Shown: positions 1 through 14,595 of the stretch, piece after piece
Numbering within the stretch: position 1 is the first letter of the stretch
Layout of the letters: each line of letters starts with the position of its first letter
Translations under genes and position numbers: made by a program
NCBI GenBank assembly: GCA_004352715.1
Contig: SCFE01000001.1
Location: 348,828-412,827, forward strand
DNA length: 64,000 bases
Direction of reading: 5' to 3'
Source of the DNA: Hofstenia miamia
Lineage: Eukaryota > Xenacoelomorpha > Acoela
The notes under the pieces: generated by a model
Databases searched by the model: none
What the model saw: the letters and a program-made list of their open reading frames with translations, nothing else
What the model was told of the DNA's origin: nothing

Positions 1-265
1 TATATATATATATATATAACAACTATATTGTGGCGGCAGGTACCGGTTTCTTGGAATACGCCAGTTCACTGTTTTCGTGTTTACTAGTTTAACCAGTTAT
101 TTGTACATTTTGTCGAGATTTACTGTATATAAGAGATGAATTCGTCTGTAAAAAGAGAAATAGTCAGTCGCGTTCTCTTACTCAGTGCACTTCCGTGCAC
201 CCTAGCGATGCTACAATATATATTCCAATACATTACTTAGTAACTTAATAATGTAAAATATTTAC

Positions 266-505
266 TGATAGAAGTTCAATGTACTCCTGGCTTAAAACAT
301 TTTGTTCGTCTTGATCATCAAAGGAAGTCATACTCTTTTTCCTGTTGTTCACCTCATTTATACTTGAAAATTTCTGCACATCTATAGACTTTCTTGACAT
401 TCTTCGTGTGCTTATAGATGACACAGAGGACTTCCTTCTGGTATATGGAGGCAAATCGGGCGCACATGTATCATTAGAAAGCGACGATACAAATGCGTAT
501 GCCAT
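266..505 (-). CDS. Possible first coding exon, Ser/Arg-rich, unknown protein
   Basis: An open frame starts with Met at 505 and runs 80 codons to a donor-like TCA|GTAAAT at 266/265; read on, it stops at 245. The product is rich in Ser, Arg and Lys with RRKSSVSS, RRMSRKS and RKKS clusters, which look like basophilic-kinase (PKA/PKC type) sites, then an acidic stretch FDDQDEQN. No known domain is recognised. Its composition is unlike random translation of the surrounding AT-rich DNA, which is the main support. The rest of the gene would lie to the left of the window. Confidence 0.35.
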
Positions 506-2465
506 CTAAATGCATTTCTATTAAAATAATCTATAAACATTTGAAAACTATTTCCATATATGGTAGATAGATTACAATATATAAGTTTTGCGTGAACAAA
601 TACATATTAGAGTTAGTTTTAGTTTTCACTGGCTGACCCATAGTTATTCCTTATTATTCCAAATAAAATTGGTCCTACAGACCTCAATATTTCCACTTTG
701 AATGTTTTGATGATCCGAATATGTAATATTATGATTAAAATATAACTTGCATGAAATAGTTTCATTTCAGAATTTGAATGGTGTTCAAATAACATTCAAT
801 TTCTGACCCACAGCACGCTTAAAGAGAGATAGGAATCATAGTTATGTGAACGAAAGGTTAACCTATTACTATTCAACCTAAGGCATATCTTGAATATTTG
901 TTTGTAAATGCTTAAGCAATGGAATCAACCCTCTAAGAATTCTTCAGGTAACATAGGTTTGGAAAAAAATTATATGCATGAAGAAGAGACTAATTGTACA
1001 TTTCGTAGTTTTAAAATGTATTTTACTGATATAGCTAGACAACGGGGAGAGAGTACTAAGTTTGAAGTTAAAACTTATAAACCAACCTTCCAAACTTATT
1101 TTTTCGAGAAGTTCTTTATTTTTAGTCCATTTTTAATGTATGTGTAGCCGATTTGTAAACGGGTTGTCTAGAGCTATACCGGGTAAGTTTGGGTGTTTGT
1201 TTTGCGCTAAATAAAATGAGTTGGGAAATTTTATACAAAATGCGTCATTCTTGGTTTAGCCAAAAACTTGAAAATTTGCTTAAAAATGTAAGTTGTAGCT
1301 AACTAAGATGATGCCTGCATTAGTCAAGGCTTTTTTACAAATATTTGAATATGCATAGAATATATTTTTCAAAGCTTGCTGCAATTGCAAGAAATGGGTT
1401 TGATTAGCCCATTCTCATCCAACAATGAGTTTCAACATTACTTTTACGAAACTAAGAAATAGATTCTAATACGAAACTGTTGAGAAACTCATGTTCATGG
1501 AAATCGATGTAACACTTAGTGAAAATAAATTGTTAGAGTTTTTTTAAGGACTAGGCCAAATTGAGCCAGAATGTTAAATATATATTAATGGGATCAGAAT
1601 CTAACCAATTTTATATTGATGAGGTCTCATTTTGTCAACCCGTTTGCAGCTCTGATATGTATATCCTAAGCCTATGTTAGTTCAATTCTGGAAAATCTTT
1701 TAATTTTGCTTTTTCAATCTAGATCAATTTCTGAAAATAAGGTTTTTAATTACTTAGTGGATTAACTTAGTGATAGCAACTTAATTTGTGTAAATTAAAA
1801 TGTATATATTTGATAATATTATTATGTATGTGTAACAAAATTTTTTTAGTATAGTAGTTTTTTTCAGTGTTTCTGGTCAATGTGATGCTGCTAAAAACTA
1901 ATCTTCATAGTAGACATCATACTTTAGGAAATATCATGAAATAAAATTTGAAAGAATTGATAATAATACTACAAAATAATTGCTATATCAAATCTATTGT
2001 AAGGAATCTGTTATAAATTTTATTGAAATTTAATCTTACTGCGGAACCTAGCCCTGCCCGAGTACATTCCTGATAGTCACAACTTTATTGATCTGTTTGC
2101 ATAATCTATTCTTTAACGGATCTCTAGGAATACATCAAAGTTTGCAATCTTTATTTTCTCTAGCAACTATTGATTATAATTTTAATAAATCGAATGTATG
2201 AAAAAGTGATTCGTGAAAGCACTGGTCTATATATATATATATATATATTCTCAAGCAATTGACAGTATTATTCTAAGCATGTAATATAAGATATCATTTT
2301 AATATTCCTATTATTTTAATAGCATATACTTTATATATTTTGATTAAAACTAAAAATACTTTTATTTAGAATTTAAAGTTATTATGTATGAATCATGATC
2401 AACAAGCATTGAACAATTTGAAAATTAGTATATATTATATATAAAGAACTAAAATTGCCTTTTAT

Positions 2466-2510
<45 letters not shown>

Positions 2511-2822
2511 TTATTCTAATACCTTCAAAATATATTAATTAAATTCGTAAGAGATATTTAAGCAAAATAATAAAGTTAATAATACCTTAAGCGGTTGAAT
2601 TATATTAATTTCCACCACTTTACATGTATGTCGGTTTTCAAAGTCGTCAATGACCAGGGATGGTTAAAATGCCGTATACAGCCAAAAATGCCGTTTACCG
2701 AATACGGCCGACATTTTTCATACAAGTCAGGCTAATAAAATGTATAAAAAACAAAGTTTTCAGAAATTTTTCTTTCGATCATTGTTTAAAAACAACAAAA
2801 CATGATGTTATGCAGAATTCAA
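506..2822. other. AT-rich stretch without a supported gene
   Basis: No exon or transposon protein is recognised. TA microsatellites lie at 2229-2250 and 2470-2505. A 79-codon open frame at 908-1147 has no recognisable content. Confidence 0.5.
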
Positions 2823-3431
2823 TCATTCAGGGTCGTCATTTGGCATTAACATCATATTTTCTTTCGCAATTTCGACTTCTCCCTCAGTAATATCGAGAAT
2901 AATATTTAGATTATACGGAACAAATAGCTGACTGTCCATTGAATATTCCGTCAGATTTGCTCGTAGCCGTGTATGAATCAGCCTTTGCCGATAAAATACT
3001 CTACTCATGCTTTTGATATTGCAATTTTCTTCAGAGTATTGTGTAACAGTCGATGAATAGGGAACTTATCCAAAACAACCTCATTTTCAAACAAATGAGA
3101 TCCTGAATTTCCTGCTTCTCAAACTCGTATTCTTCGGGTTGCTCACCAGAAACAGTGCATAAATCCAAGCTTTGTATACAACCTCGTCATCAGTGTTTGG
3201 CGGATTAAAAAGTCCCTGTCCTTGAACATGAATATTTGCGTGCCCTAAAATACATTTTGTAACAGAACCCAGAGCGCTCTCTGAAAATTGCTTACAACGT
3301 AAGTTAAATATCGATGACAATGCGGCCTTTATGCCATTTGAGAGTGTAGGGTTACCTATCAAACTGTCATGTATTGCATTAAAAGCTGTTGTCATACCTA
3401 ACAACGTTGCACCGTCTTTCTGAATAACCAT
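2823..3431 (-). pseudogene. Degraded coding patch of unknown origin
   Basis: Two minus-strand frames lie next to each other: 3431-3087 (114 aa, begins MVIQKDGATLLGMTTAFNAI) and 3008-2823 (61 aa, begins MSRVFYRQRLIHTRL). The composition is balanced and protein-like, and the two sit in different frames with stops between, as in a decayed gene or transposon. I do not recognise the family. A short exon-like structure cannot be excluded. Confidence 0.35.
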
Positions 3432-3489
3432 AATTTGTTTGCAAGACTTGCCTACATTGCTGAGCTTTCATTTTTTCAAAATCCAATCN

Positions 3490-3663
3490 GGCCAACGGAA
3501 CATAGCAGTGTAATTTAGGAAATTTACGCAATATGAATGTTGACTAATACTTTTAAGTGAGCTCCATGACACGATACATGGATCAGAATTTGCATTCTAA
3601 TGTTTCAAATTTGGCAATACCTGAATGATTTGTAGTATAGATATAAAATATAAGCTGATATTA
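3490..3663. repeat. 174-bp segment duplicated at 4493-4666, bounded by N on both sides
   Basis: The segment starting GGCCAACGGAACATAGCAG is identical, as far as I can see, to 4493-4666. The copy here is bounded by single Ns at 3489 and 3664, so it looks like a small contig wrongly placed or an unmerged overlap. After the second N an AT repeat is followed by TAGAAATTCTCA, which also follows the other copy at 4674. Confidence 0.85.
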
Positions 3664-4492
3664 NTATATATATATATATATATACGCTTAGAAATTCTCA
3701 ACATTCCACTGTCATATATATATATATATATGTATATGTATATTTATATTATATATAAGTAAATAAAAAATATACTTATAGCTATTATGTATTTAAATTT
3801 TTCAAATAAAAAATGGCACGCGCGATTTCCAAAATATCATCTACGAGAAACAGTTTTGCAATATTTTTAATTGAAATTTAGATTTTTAATAGTATGGCTA
3901 ACTATTTTTTTGCGATTTCAATATTTTTCAACTTTATTTATGACACATATTGTCTTCTTTCCATTAAATCAATTTCCATAAATATTCACGAAGGGAAGTA
4001 TAAAAAGTAAGTTTCGTGTACTTTAGTGAATTACCATATTTTTATAAATGAACAAAACAGTGTTAACATCACTAGTGATTTATCCTACCAATTTAGTGGC
4101 ATCAACATATTACGTTTTATAAATTGAATGCATTCATCAGAAAATTCCTCCTCTTTTTAATTTTATCTTGGCATCTTTTGTCGTACTCATATATACATGT
4201 ATATATATATAATTTTCAAAATGCATATTGCGGATTTTGAACACCAAAAAATTCAATACATTTTTTAATTTTGCTATTTTTAGAATATATTGCTTCTTAG
4301 AGATTTTCTGTATATGTATACTCAATTTCAAACAAAAAAAATTGAACTTTATGAATATCAATGAGCAATAATTCAAAGGACTGCTTACTACAAAAACATT
4401 GATTTTATCATATACACAAAAAAAAATTTTACATATCATACAGGCTGTGAAAATTTAAATCGTAATTGAATCAGCATAATAAATTTGTAATA

Positions 4493-4666
4493 GGCCAACG
4501 GAACATAGCAGTGTAATTTAGGAAATTTACGCAATATGAATGTTGACTAATACTTTTAAGTGAGCTCCATGACACGATACATGGATCAGAATTTGCATTC
4601 TAATGTTTCAAATTTGGCAATACCTGAATGATTTGTAGTATAGATATAAAATATAAGCTGATATTA
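4493..4666. repeat. Second copy of the 174-bp segment
   Basis: This is the uninterrupted copy of 3490-3663. It continues without a microsatellite into TTGTCTAGAAATTCTCAG, which suggests the other copy is an allele or assembly variant with an AT-repeat expansion. Confidence 0.85.
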
Positions 4667-5813
4667 CTTGTCTAGAAATTCTCAGATTCCTCACCCATGA
4701 CCTCACTTGACCCGCGGATCCGTTCTAGTTGACCCGCTTGTAACCATGCGCTTGCCAATCTAAGCGCATATCATTTTATACATGCATTGTGCTTACCCTA
4801 TGATTACAACACAATAATAATTCATTAATTTGAACCTCTGTACATGTATATTTGAATTAATGAATATTCACTCAAAAAGTTTTATTAGACACAGTTAATT
4901 ATTGCAAACTACTTTTTGTTAAATATGTTAATAAAGCAAACGCAAGTTGATTATCCTAGACATATTCATATCAAACGCAAGATACAATGCAATGAAATTT
5001 ACAATAAATTCAGATATTAATTTAAAATTCAGACATGAAAATAAATTCTAATAAATTTAACAAAGCATATATTGCTTTTGATTTATCTCACTCAATAAAT
5101 GTGCTTGTATGAAAAAATTAATCTATTTCAATGTGTCATACTGGATTACATTAAGATTTAATCAAAGACCCTTAGATCAATCAACAGAGTGCATAAATAT
5201 TTATACTCTACCTAAAGCAGTTAAATTCTAAAGTTAACTTAAAGTATGTGTAAATAATAATGATATTATTAACCTTAAACTGCCTTGTAGTTTCTTTCGA
5301 ATCACAAATCAAATTTCTTCAAGCCTATCAAAAATTTGGAAATTGTGGGATATTGCCAAATTTCTTAAATAAAATGTTATTTAGAACAGATGTGACAACT
5401 GCTAGAACAATGCATGTAAGAGTCTCTTTCTCTCTCTCTCATAACCTGGTTGATAACTTGCTATCGGTAAAGTTGATTATATCTAGTCGAGTAATTTTTA
5501 GTTAGTCAAGAGTTTCATTTTGATTAATATTTTTTTGTTAAAAAATCAGTATTGTAAGCATTATTTCAGCTTAGATTTTTCTTTCGAAAATATTTGCGTC
5601 TTAAACAAAACGCAGTAAGTAAAATTCGATAGTCTCAGCATGCCTTCAGGCAATTGAAGTCTGCATTTGCATTAATAATTCGAAAGAAATTGCACATCTT
5701 TAGATAATTATTCGCCTTTAAGATGTAACTTTCGGGCATTGGAATGTCAAGTTTTATTTCGGTTCATCTCAATTCGAATATGTTAGAAGTATTTTAAGAC
5801 CAGAATGTATTAG

Positions 5814-5849
<36 letters not shown>

Positions 5850-8800
5850 TATATATACATTACTGAAATTTTTCTGCCTCTGCTGTGTCATCGTGTATTA
5901 TATTCATTTTTCTGATATTTTCAATTGTTAAAGAGCTAATATCAAATCAAATCACATCATAATTTTATTGGGAATTTTTCCGAATCTGTGATGGTTTCTC
6001 TAAATAATTTTTAGCGCTTATAACTCACGCATAAGTGAAGAAATTTAACATCTGAAAACATGACAAGATAGAGACTTTCATTGGCGACCTGGCACGATCT
6101 TGTCGGGTGCCTTCGTGTGTCTACGGCGCGACAAATTCTGACTTTATGCATGGCGCTCCTGGGCGGGACTCACACAGTTTTTCTTCAGAAAACAAACTAT
6201 TTCAGGGTAGTTGCTGGTTCCCACGGGAATTAGACCGACTCTGAATACAAGGTATGGAAAGAATTGGAATATTTTTACAAAAATAGGATTTCTCATTGAA
6301 AAAAATCACATTTGCACAAGAATAAGTTTTTGCACAAATCTTCATCATTAAATAAGCATGCGCAACCCCATAGATGTATCCATGTAAAGAGCTTTCAATA
6401 TTTCTAAGCAGGTTTGAATGAATTTGTTCAAAAATATGGGCGAATCAATTTATACTTTAGTAGAAATAGGGTAAAAGTTCAATGTTTTTCGAGCAAGAGG
6501 GGTCTCCTAATAGCTAAGATAAAATTAGGGTCAAAAATTAAGATTGTAATAAACGTTCCATGAATTATTGCCTTACCAGCCTTTAAAATCAGCAAGAATA
6601 CATATTGAAAAGTATCTTTTCCTCAAATAAGTGAATTTGAACTGTAGGATCAGAGGGTTTAGTAAAACATGCTAAGATATACAAGAGATTAGGCAGAAAA
6701 TTATATAAAAGATTATGGGAATATTTAAAAAAAGAAATTGGTGTTAGTTCAGTAGTCTATGATTACCATTCATCAAAATGAAACAAATTGCCACAATTCA
6801 TGTGAACAAAGTCATTCATAGAAAGAAATGCAATCCGATTCATAAGCATTGTCTTGTTCATAACATTAGTGTGCGACCGCTTGCTGGTGGCTTAAATTAA
6901 TGACGCCTGAGTCAGCACAGGAAATTGGGATTAATGATTGATTAAATGGTGACTTGGACTGTTTGTATTTATGAATTTAAGGTGTAGAGACAACTTGAAT
7001 GGTTTCTTCAATCGGAATTTTTAAGTCTTGACTGCCAGCATTAGTCTATTTAGTACAATACTTCACCATTATAAGGAATCGCAGTGGCCAATAACTGTGT
7101 AAATATTCCACGATTTCAATATTGTTGTGTAGATTACGTTGAATCATGCTGAGCAACAACTGATCATTAAAAGATGTGCCAAATTTGGTAGATTACAAAG
7201 AACTTAACAATACTTTTTCGATTTTTTTGTGCAACGATTATTGGTTTCAATTAACCTTAAAATTTGAAATTCGTGAAATTCGTCTATTTCCTAAGGTGCC
7301 TAAAGCATTGAGAGATTGCGTACTTCAATGGATGAACGATTTTAGAACGTAATGAGGGAAGAGACACTCCTTTGTCATGTCGAATAGGAAGCAATGACCT
7401 CAACCAGACGTGTGTCGAGTCACTCAAATTTCCAATTTCGTTATGGGTCAGTAACTTGAAAATTATTAGCCAAAGAAATTCATTTTTGCTAAAAAGTAAA
7501 TTACATAAAATTTACATATAATGAAACTTAACAACTTGAATGAATATTTGGGCAAAATTTTGCATGGTAGCAATTCAAATTCGAAAATGCATTTAATCTT
7601 ATTTACCACAGGATATTATGTCTGTTGATCTCACAGAGGAGGTTTATTCAGCCCTCTTAATAAATATTTTCTACGAAAAATTTTTCAATGAGCATTTCAA
7701 ATTTCATCAAATCTCAAACCATAAAATTAGAAGTAAAAAAAGCAGACATATTGGGATTTTCAAATAGCTAAACTCTCATGTGGCACAGCAGGGTTAAATT
7801 CAAAGTAACAAAAGAAGTTATCAGGTTCCTTCATTACTGTCCTGAAAATACTCGTCAAAAATTTAATAAATAAATTCATGAAACTAGAGACTTATCGGCA
7901 CTTTCAAAAGCTAAGATTTTAAAATACTTGAAAGGTGGCAAATATGTTTAAAAATCATTCAATGCTGAAAATCAGGGGTTTCTAGGGTCAACTTGCGTCA
8001 TTTTTTTATATTATGATGTTATTCAAGAGGTCTCTATTGTTACATCTCATGATAGTATTCAGAGATGTAAATCGGCTGGGCTGTGCTAAGCCACATTTTG
8101 TGTTAAATGGGTAGAATTTTGATGGGTTGAATGGGTTGACAACTCAAAATTCTAGTTCAAATTTCACGAAATATTAAGCATGATCAAATATCCAATGAGT
8201 GAGGATAAATACCACTATTACAGTTTCTTGGAATCGTATAGATATATAAAAGTAATCCCCATTTTCTCACTTGGAAGTTAGTGAAAACCTAAATTTACTT
8301 ACAAACTGCTAGGATAGCCAAATATTTTTATCTACATTAAAGTAGGAATACATTACCTCAATAATCCCTTCTTGACTGCATGAAATTTTTTTTGTGAAAA
8401 TTATATAATATTTAAAATAGAGATCCTAGATGATTAAATGCTGTTGATTACATTGTGATTTTTTCATAGTATTCCAAACAACAGAGCATTTTCCTAATAC
8501 TTCAATAACTTCCTTGTAGTTTTTCCAATATTTTAATGTACGAGCAAACATAATGGAAAATTTCAAAAATCAAAATGAATTGTCACAATATATTTGTGAA
8601 TATCGTTTAATTATGTTTATAATTATGTTCTTAAGCATGAATGAGTCAAAATGATCTATCACATTTGAAAGCATCGCAAGTCTATGGCTATGACTAGACT
8701 ATGAAATTATAATTGTAATGCAGTCTAACCACTTACTGGTGATGCGATTTTGCAATTGCTCTTGCTACCAATCACATATTTTAACCGTAGCCCTACCTAG

Positions 8801-11800
8801 AGCATAGTTTCAAGTGAATGTAATTGTAAGGGAATGTTCTAAACTTTCGCACACATTTATGTAATATTTAATAAGTTAATGCCTGTGGCCATATTAATAC
8901 AGGACCAGTTGCGCATATCCTTTAAAATCCACACATGTATTTGTTCGCAAATGCTTCATCACTTCAATATTATATTTATTTACTAATATTTATTATATTT
9001 AAGGTTATTAATCGATAATTTTCGTGCAAAAATGTGTCTTAGATTGTTTCTGTGAGATTTTGGACAATTTCATTGACATAGAAATCTGGCATCATTATTT
9101 CCATGTCAATAACCTAAAATATATTGTAGTTTGTTATTAAGATATGTTGTAATAAGTCACGATTCGAGGCATGAAATGATCAAAGAACTTCGATGAAAGA
9201 ATTGCGGAGTAACGTCCTAAATCGTTCAATAAAAGCCATTTGTAGACAAATTCACCTAAATTGTTCCACCTTAATTTATGAGACTCGATTTCTTTCTTAT
9301 TTACTTGTTCTATATCTATGAATAAAGCTGCCTGAAGGAACACTTGCACAATATGCAATTCTAAACACGGTTGGGTCTATATTGGGCAGGACGTTTGAAT
9401 TTTAAAATTATGAAATCAGGATAAAACGTTGTTGTACATGTTTTAACTGCTGTTATGTTTCGTGATATATTTAAGATTTTAACGTTCTTCAATCTAAAGA
9501 ATATTTAGAACAAATTTATTCTCCACTATTCTTACTAATTGTTGATTAGTTCTAGATCGGTTATAAAACAGTTATTAAATGCTTAAATTTAAAAGAAGCG
9601 GGTGTCAAACTGGAGGCATATTTTAAGGTTATTTTATTAGATGGTTGATGGGTAATAAATGGATTTTTTAGTGTGAATATTTGGAAAAATTGCAATTATG
9701 TCCCTACTAGTAAATCACAAAACATATTGAAATAAACGGGAAGCATTTCTCTTCTATTTTCCCAGTTTTCAGCTACCCCTAAGCAAGTCTGCATCTAAAT
9801 TCATCACTCAATGCCAGTTTGAGTGTCTAATCTGTTCATTGTCCCTTTTCCTCCTTCAATCTTTTGATAAATCGAAGACATTTCAACAAATTATAGCAAC
9901 ATCTGAAGAATATATTTTTGTTCTCTCAATTTTAAGTTAATTCAAAGCACTTGCTATTTTGTTGGATGTATCTCCAAGGTGATTAAATTTGTTAGTATTA
10001 AGAATATTTTAAAATACCTGTATGAAGTTGCTCCAAAATTTCTGCCTTTTTTCAGATGCCTTTTGCTTAAATATTTTCAAATTTTATCTTAAGTTTTCTA
10101 ATACCGGAATGCCATTTTCAACTGCAGTAGTTTTTAGTTCAATACTTACTTTGTTTAGTTCATTTAAAAGATATTTTAATAATCAATTCTGAAAAATAAA
10201 TCCTGAGGTAAGTGGAAGAGTTGTTAGAATATTCTCACTTTTGTAGCATGTTATGAGATTGATTACATTTTACGCTTTGATGCTCCGCTAAATTTAATCA
10301 ATTCTTCTATAAAATATTTCTTGCGAGTACTCCTCGCAGCACAATACACATTTCTAATAAAAATGCGTGTTGGTAAACCTAAAAAATATTTTTTTCGAAA
10401 AAACATATAAGTAAAGCTAAATAGTGAATTATCACAAACAAAGTGGGTTTCCTATTATTATGAAAAACCATACATTAATAATAAATTGTATATTATATTA
10501 AAATAGCTCCTTGAATGGCAGAAACAGTTTAATGTCTTCATATACCTTCAAAAAGTGGTGTATATGCCTTCATTCTTGAATTTGGATGAGTCTGAACATG
10601 TATCTCAGTTCCAAATGGCCCATGAAAGAATAATTATTTTAGACCAGCTTAACAATTCTCAAGAATATTTTTCAATTGATATTGATGTGTATTGATATTA
10701 AGGTTTTTATGAGATTTGTAATAAATCTTTATCTTAATTGATTTTAAGTGATATGATTTGATTAAGAAAACTGTTGAAATTTGAAATTGTCAAATATAAC
10801 AGGAATTTAGAACATATTTAATGCCGAGCATCAAATCGTTACAGGAGTATGATGTAATGTCAATTGCTTACATTTTTATGGGATTTTATTACAATGCATA
10901 TGGCTTTGGTTCCACTTGGCGGATGTTTGGGCGGACTTTACAAACCGCTCTATTAGAACTAGCCCATAACTGGTATTATTAAAACAAGCCTACATATGAT
11001 TTTTAAGGTAATCATGCTTTATAGTGGCATGAGTAGAAAGCTCATTTTGGCAAGATATCAAAATTATTCATATTTTCACATCACTTTCAGTATATTCAAT
11101 TTATTCATATTAACTCTAATGCATTTTTGGCAGTTCCAAAACATGTTTTTTAAAACAGAATTCATGTTAAAAAATAATGAGATTCTCAAGTTCCTATTCT
11201 TTGTATATGTAGAAACTACTTAAGAGTTTCTGTAGAACCCATACTAAAATGTATTATATGAGTAATTAATTGAATAATATTCGCCATTAGTGATGTGAAT
11301 ATAAATCTAAAATCCATATTTGCTCAAGAGCTTCTGCAGTTCCGCTGATATATTTTGCACAGAGATGGAAGTAGAATGGGTCACCCAATGAAGCAGAGTA
11401 CCTATTGCGGAAAAGTGGGAAAAAACTTTTGAGTTGAGAAAAACTGAACTAAAAAATTGTTAATTTTAGAGAACGTAAAGGTAATTTTCCTACATCAAAG
11501 TTCCATCATTGATAAAATTTCGATTACTTGGAAATTAAGTAGCATTTTGAAAAATAAATTAAAATGCATTTTTAGCTTTTGATGAATTTTGATTCTATTC
11601 AATAGTACCAAAAGTATCTTTTGACCTGATTTGTCGTCTATATGCTTTGCAATTATAATACAAAGATTGCAAGTACTCATGTAAAAATTCCGTGGTATTG
11701 TATCTAATATTTGGTTTTCTTCGTTCAATGTTTTCTGATTATGGCCACGCTAATTGTTTCTACTAAATTCTGAGTTTGGTTGACTAAATGAGGGAATCAA

Positions 11801-13169
11801 TGTCAGGGAAGCTAGCAAATGCAACTTGGAATCATTTTGATTACTGTACACATTGCAAGTCATGAAATGATGGTTTGACCGTCTGAATTGCTAAATTGCT
11901 TTAATAAGACCTTCAATTGCCTGAGAAAATTCCCCAAAACAATTATTTTTAGAATTAATAAAGTTTTATTAAACTATGTGAAATTTGAAAGCAATGCAAT
12001 ACAGTATAACAAAAATTAACAACTATTATGAATGAAATATATAAGATAATTAAACTTATTCACCAGAAGTAAATGCCATTTATAAAAAGGAAGTTCGACA
12101 TCATTAACAAAAGAATCTGTGTTTTTTCATTATTAAAGTTAATGAAACAAATCTATTTCCAATTTATTTCTGTTCAACTTAACTTTTATTAATATATCGT
12201 GGAATTTTAATAAATATTGAATTGGCATTACAGTATGGTATTAAAATGGACACTTGCGGATAAATCAATTAGAATTTTTTTTCATATTAAGTAATCTCTT
12301 TATGTTATGAAAAGAAATGTTAATGGGTTTAACGAAATTTCTCAAATTCCAAAAGTTTAATGCATATTTCTAAGTTATAGTCAATTCCATGAGGTCCGGC
12401 GTTACAGTTTTAACAATATTCTAAAAAGTAAATTACCAAAGCTTTTTGTACTTATTCGGATTAAGCTTATTCTTTTAGAAAATTAAAAGCATTTCATTAC
12501 CCTTTATATTGTTAATATAACGTTTTCAACAAATCTATTGGGTACGTACATTTAAAATTGAAAACTAATATTTGGTGTCGAACACACAAAAATAAATATT
12601 TTTTAGAAAGCCTACATTATATAACTTTGAGTTCACCCAAAATCTTGCTCACATATTGGTGGTCAGGCGTTACTAGGTCGGACGTTTCAATTATGACTAA
12701 GTAAAAAACTCTAATACTTATTTTTTAGTCATTAGCTAGTAAAGAACTATTTATTAGAGAGATACCGTATATTGCACATCTCAAATTATAGCTCAAGCGC
12801 GAAATATCCAAATAATGGCCATTCTTTATAATTACCCTCATCTAAATTTTCACTACTCCAAAAAATCTTGTATCTTACACACTTGAAGTTAACATTTTTA
12901 ACAGGTTTAGCACAAACATAGTTTCGCAAAGCTGTAGACAAAAATATGAAAAATCAGGAATATTTTTAATCTCATTTGCTAGGCTGGCAAATAAAGATTT
13001 GCCGACAGAATTATTATTGTTACGCTCATGCTGATCCTGTTTGCGCAGTGCACATGCCTACTTAATGAGGTATGTCAGAATAGTTTTCTGCATAATCTGA
13101 TTGCTATCTTTAAAACACAGGATGCTTTTATCATATAATCTATGAAAAATCTCATCATGTAAATATAAT
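4667..13169. other. Long gene-poor AT-rich stretch
   Basis: No coding exon or mobile-element protein could be supported on either strand. It contains a TA/GTAC microsatellite at 5818-5858 and a locally GC-richer patch at 6085-6245 of unknown nature. Short open frames here look like chance frames in AT-rich DNA. Confidence 0.5.
6085..6245. other. GC-richer island of unknown nature
   Basis: The patch includes GGCGACCTGGCACGATCTTG, then TACGGCGCGACAAATTCTG and CCTGGGCGGGACTCAC, in DNA that is otherwise about 70 percent AT. No tRNA-type A/B boxes and no clear reading frame were found. It could be a SINE or an old transposon fragment. Confidence 0.3.
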
Positions 13170-13175
13170 GCTCTT

Positions 13176-14595
13176 ATGAATGTTGTTTCTTTATTTCGTT
13201 TATTGTTAAAATTATCTCGATTTGGATTGGAGGGAGCCATTTTAAATTATTTGAAGATCGATTTCAATGTTTTTAAGTCCAACCTTCCTCTAATAACGAG
13301 TGGTATTCCACAGGGATCTCTCTTAGGAGCACTTTTATACATTATTTTTATTAATGATTTCCTGAATTATGCTTGTTTAGTTTTCCGTGCTTATTTGCCG
13401 ATGATCTTAAGATTATCTCTCATAGTGAAATAGACATCAGAAAAGACGAAATTTCCTCATGATAAATTGGAGTATAGAAATTGAAATGAAAATTAATAAT
13501 GCAAAAACTAAATATATCAGCATACCATCATTTGATATAGTAGCTCTAAATTTTCAGTCAAAAACCTCTAGTTCTGTAAAAAAAAAATATTGGTATTATC
13601 ATTTCCAATAATTTAAATCGGTCACAGCACATCTCATATAGATTAAAGTAATGCAACCTTATGATTATAGATTTAAAAAATATTCGTCTATAATGTTCGC
13701 AATCTAAATAAATTGAAATTATGCAAATATTTAATTCTATCAAAAATATGTTATGGATCAATTACATAGTATCGTAATGAAACTGATATAGGAAATCTAG
13801 AACAATTTCAGAGAAGATGCTCACGATGGATAAGGAAGGCTGGAAATTATACTTCATAAAATGTGATTACTACCATTATCTCTTCATTTATGAGTATATG
13901 GATTTGATATATAGCAACGAAATCCTCAATGGAAAGCTTGATTTTCTAATTTTTGATTATCTCTCTATATTCTTCTAATAGAGGCGAATCTGACAACTTC
14001 TCTTTCAACAAAATTACGATCCTTTCGAACTATTTGCATTGTAATGCAGAAATTCATTTATTCGATTAATGGTCAAATTGATATGGGTAAATTATGTACT
14101 CATTTCTTAATTTGCAATTGTAAGGAATTGTATAATGATCTAGAAATGCATTACCTAAATTTCTTACAACATGTAATCTTTTGGAAGAATATTTCTGTAA
14201 GAATTTAGCAAATCGTGCGGTAGCTCTTTTAATAGCTGAAACATTGGATGAATTATTTTTTCTACGAAGCTTTCTCTATATAATGTAACTCTTTTCTGAA
14301 TGGCTTCACATTCTTTTTTTAATACCTGTATAGTCGCTTCGAGTTTTATCTTTAGATTCTGCCTGTAACTTCTCTTTCACAAAGCTTCACGTGTCCTAAA
14401 ATCCCCAGCATCATCAGGGTTAAATATCTGGAAACGCCTCCATTTGCATTATTCCACATTGCTTGGCATAAGAATTAAGAGACCAAAAGAACAAATGAAT
14501 AATATTTTAAAAGAAAGATCAACTAATATAAACATAATCAACTATAACCCGCTAATAGAGATAAAGTTTAAGAAATGTAAATGGCACTTGTAGCG
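13176..14595 (+). mobile_element. Dead non-LTR retrotransposon (Jockey/CR1-like), 3' part of the reverse transcriptase ORF
   Basis: The frame from 13176 contains LITSGIPQGSLLGALLYIIF and then INDF, the RT block with the conserved PQGS. The catalytic FADDLKI follows in another frame at about 13396, so a frameshift separates the two. Further on, NLEQFQRRCSRWI (about 13796) matches the post-RT region of Jockey/CR1 elements, and KFKKCKWHL near 14569-14595 matches the C-terminal Cys-Thr-Trp-His type tail of these proteins. The copy is 5'-truncated and full of frameshifts and stops. No endonuclease part was found upstream and no target-site duplication was identified. Confidence 0.8.

Noticed and set aside
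7285-7352. Possible short exon (VPKALRDCVLQWMNDF) between an AG and GTAATG
   Set aside because: Too short, weak splice context, no family match and no partner exon.
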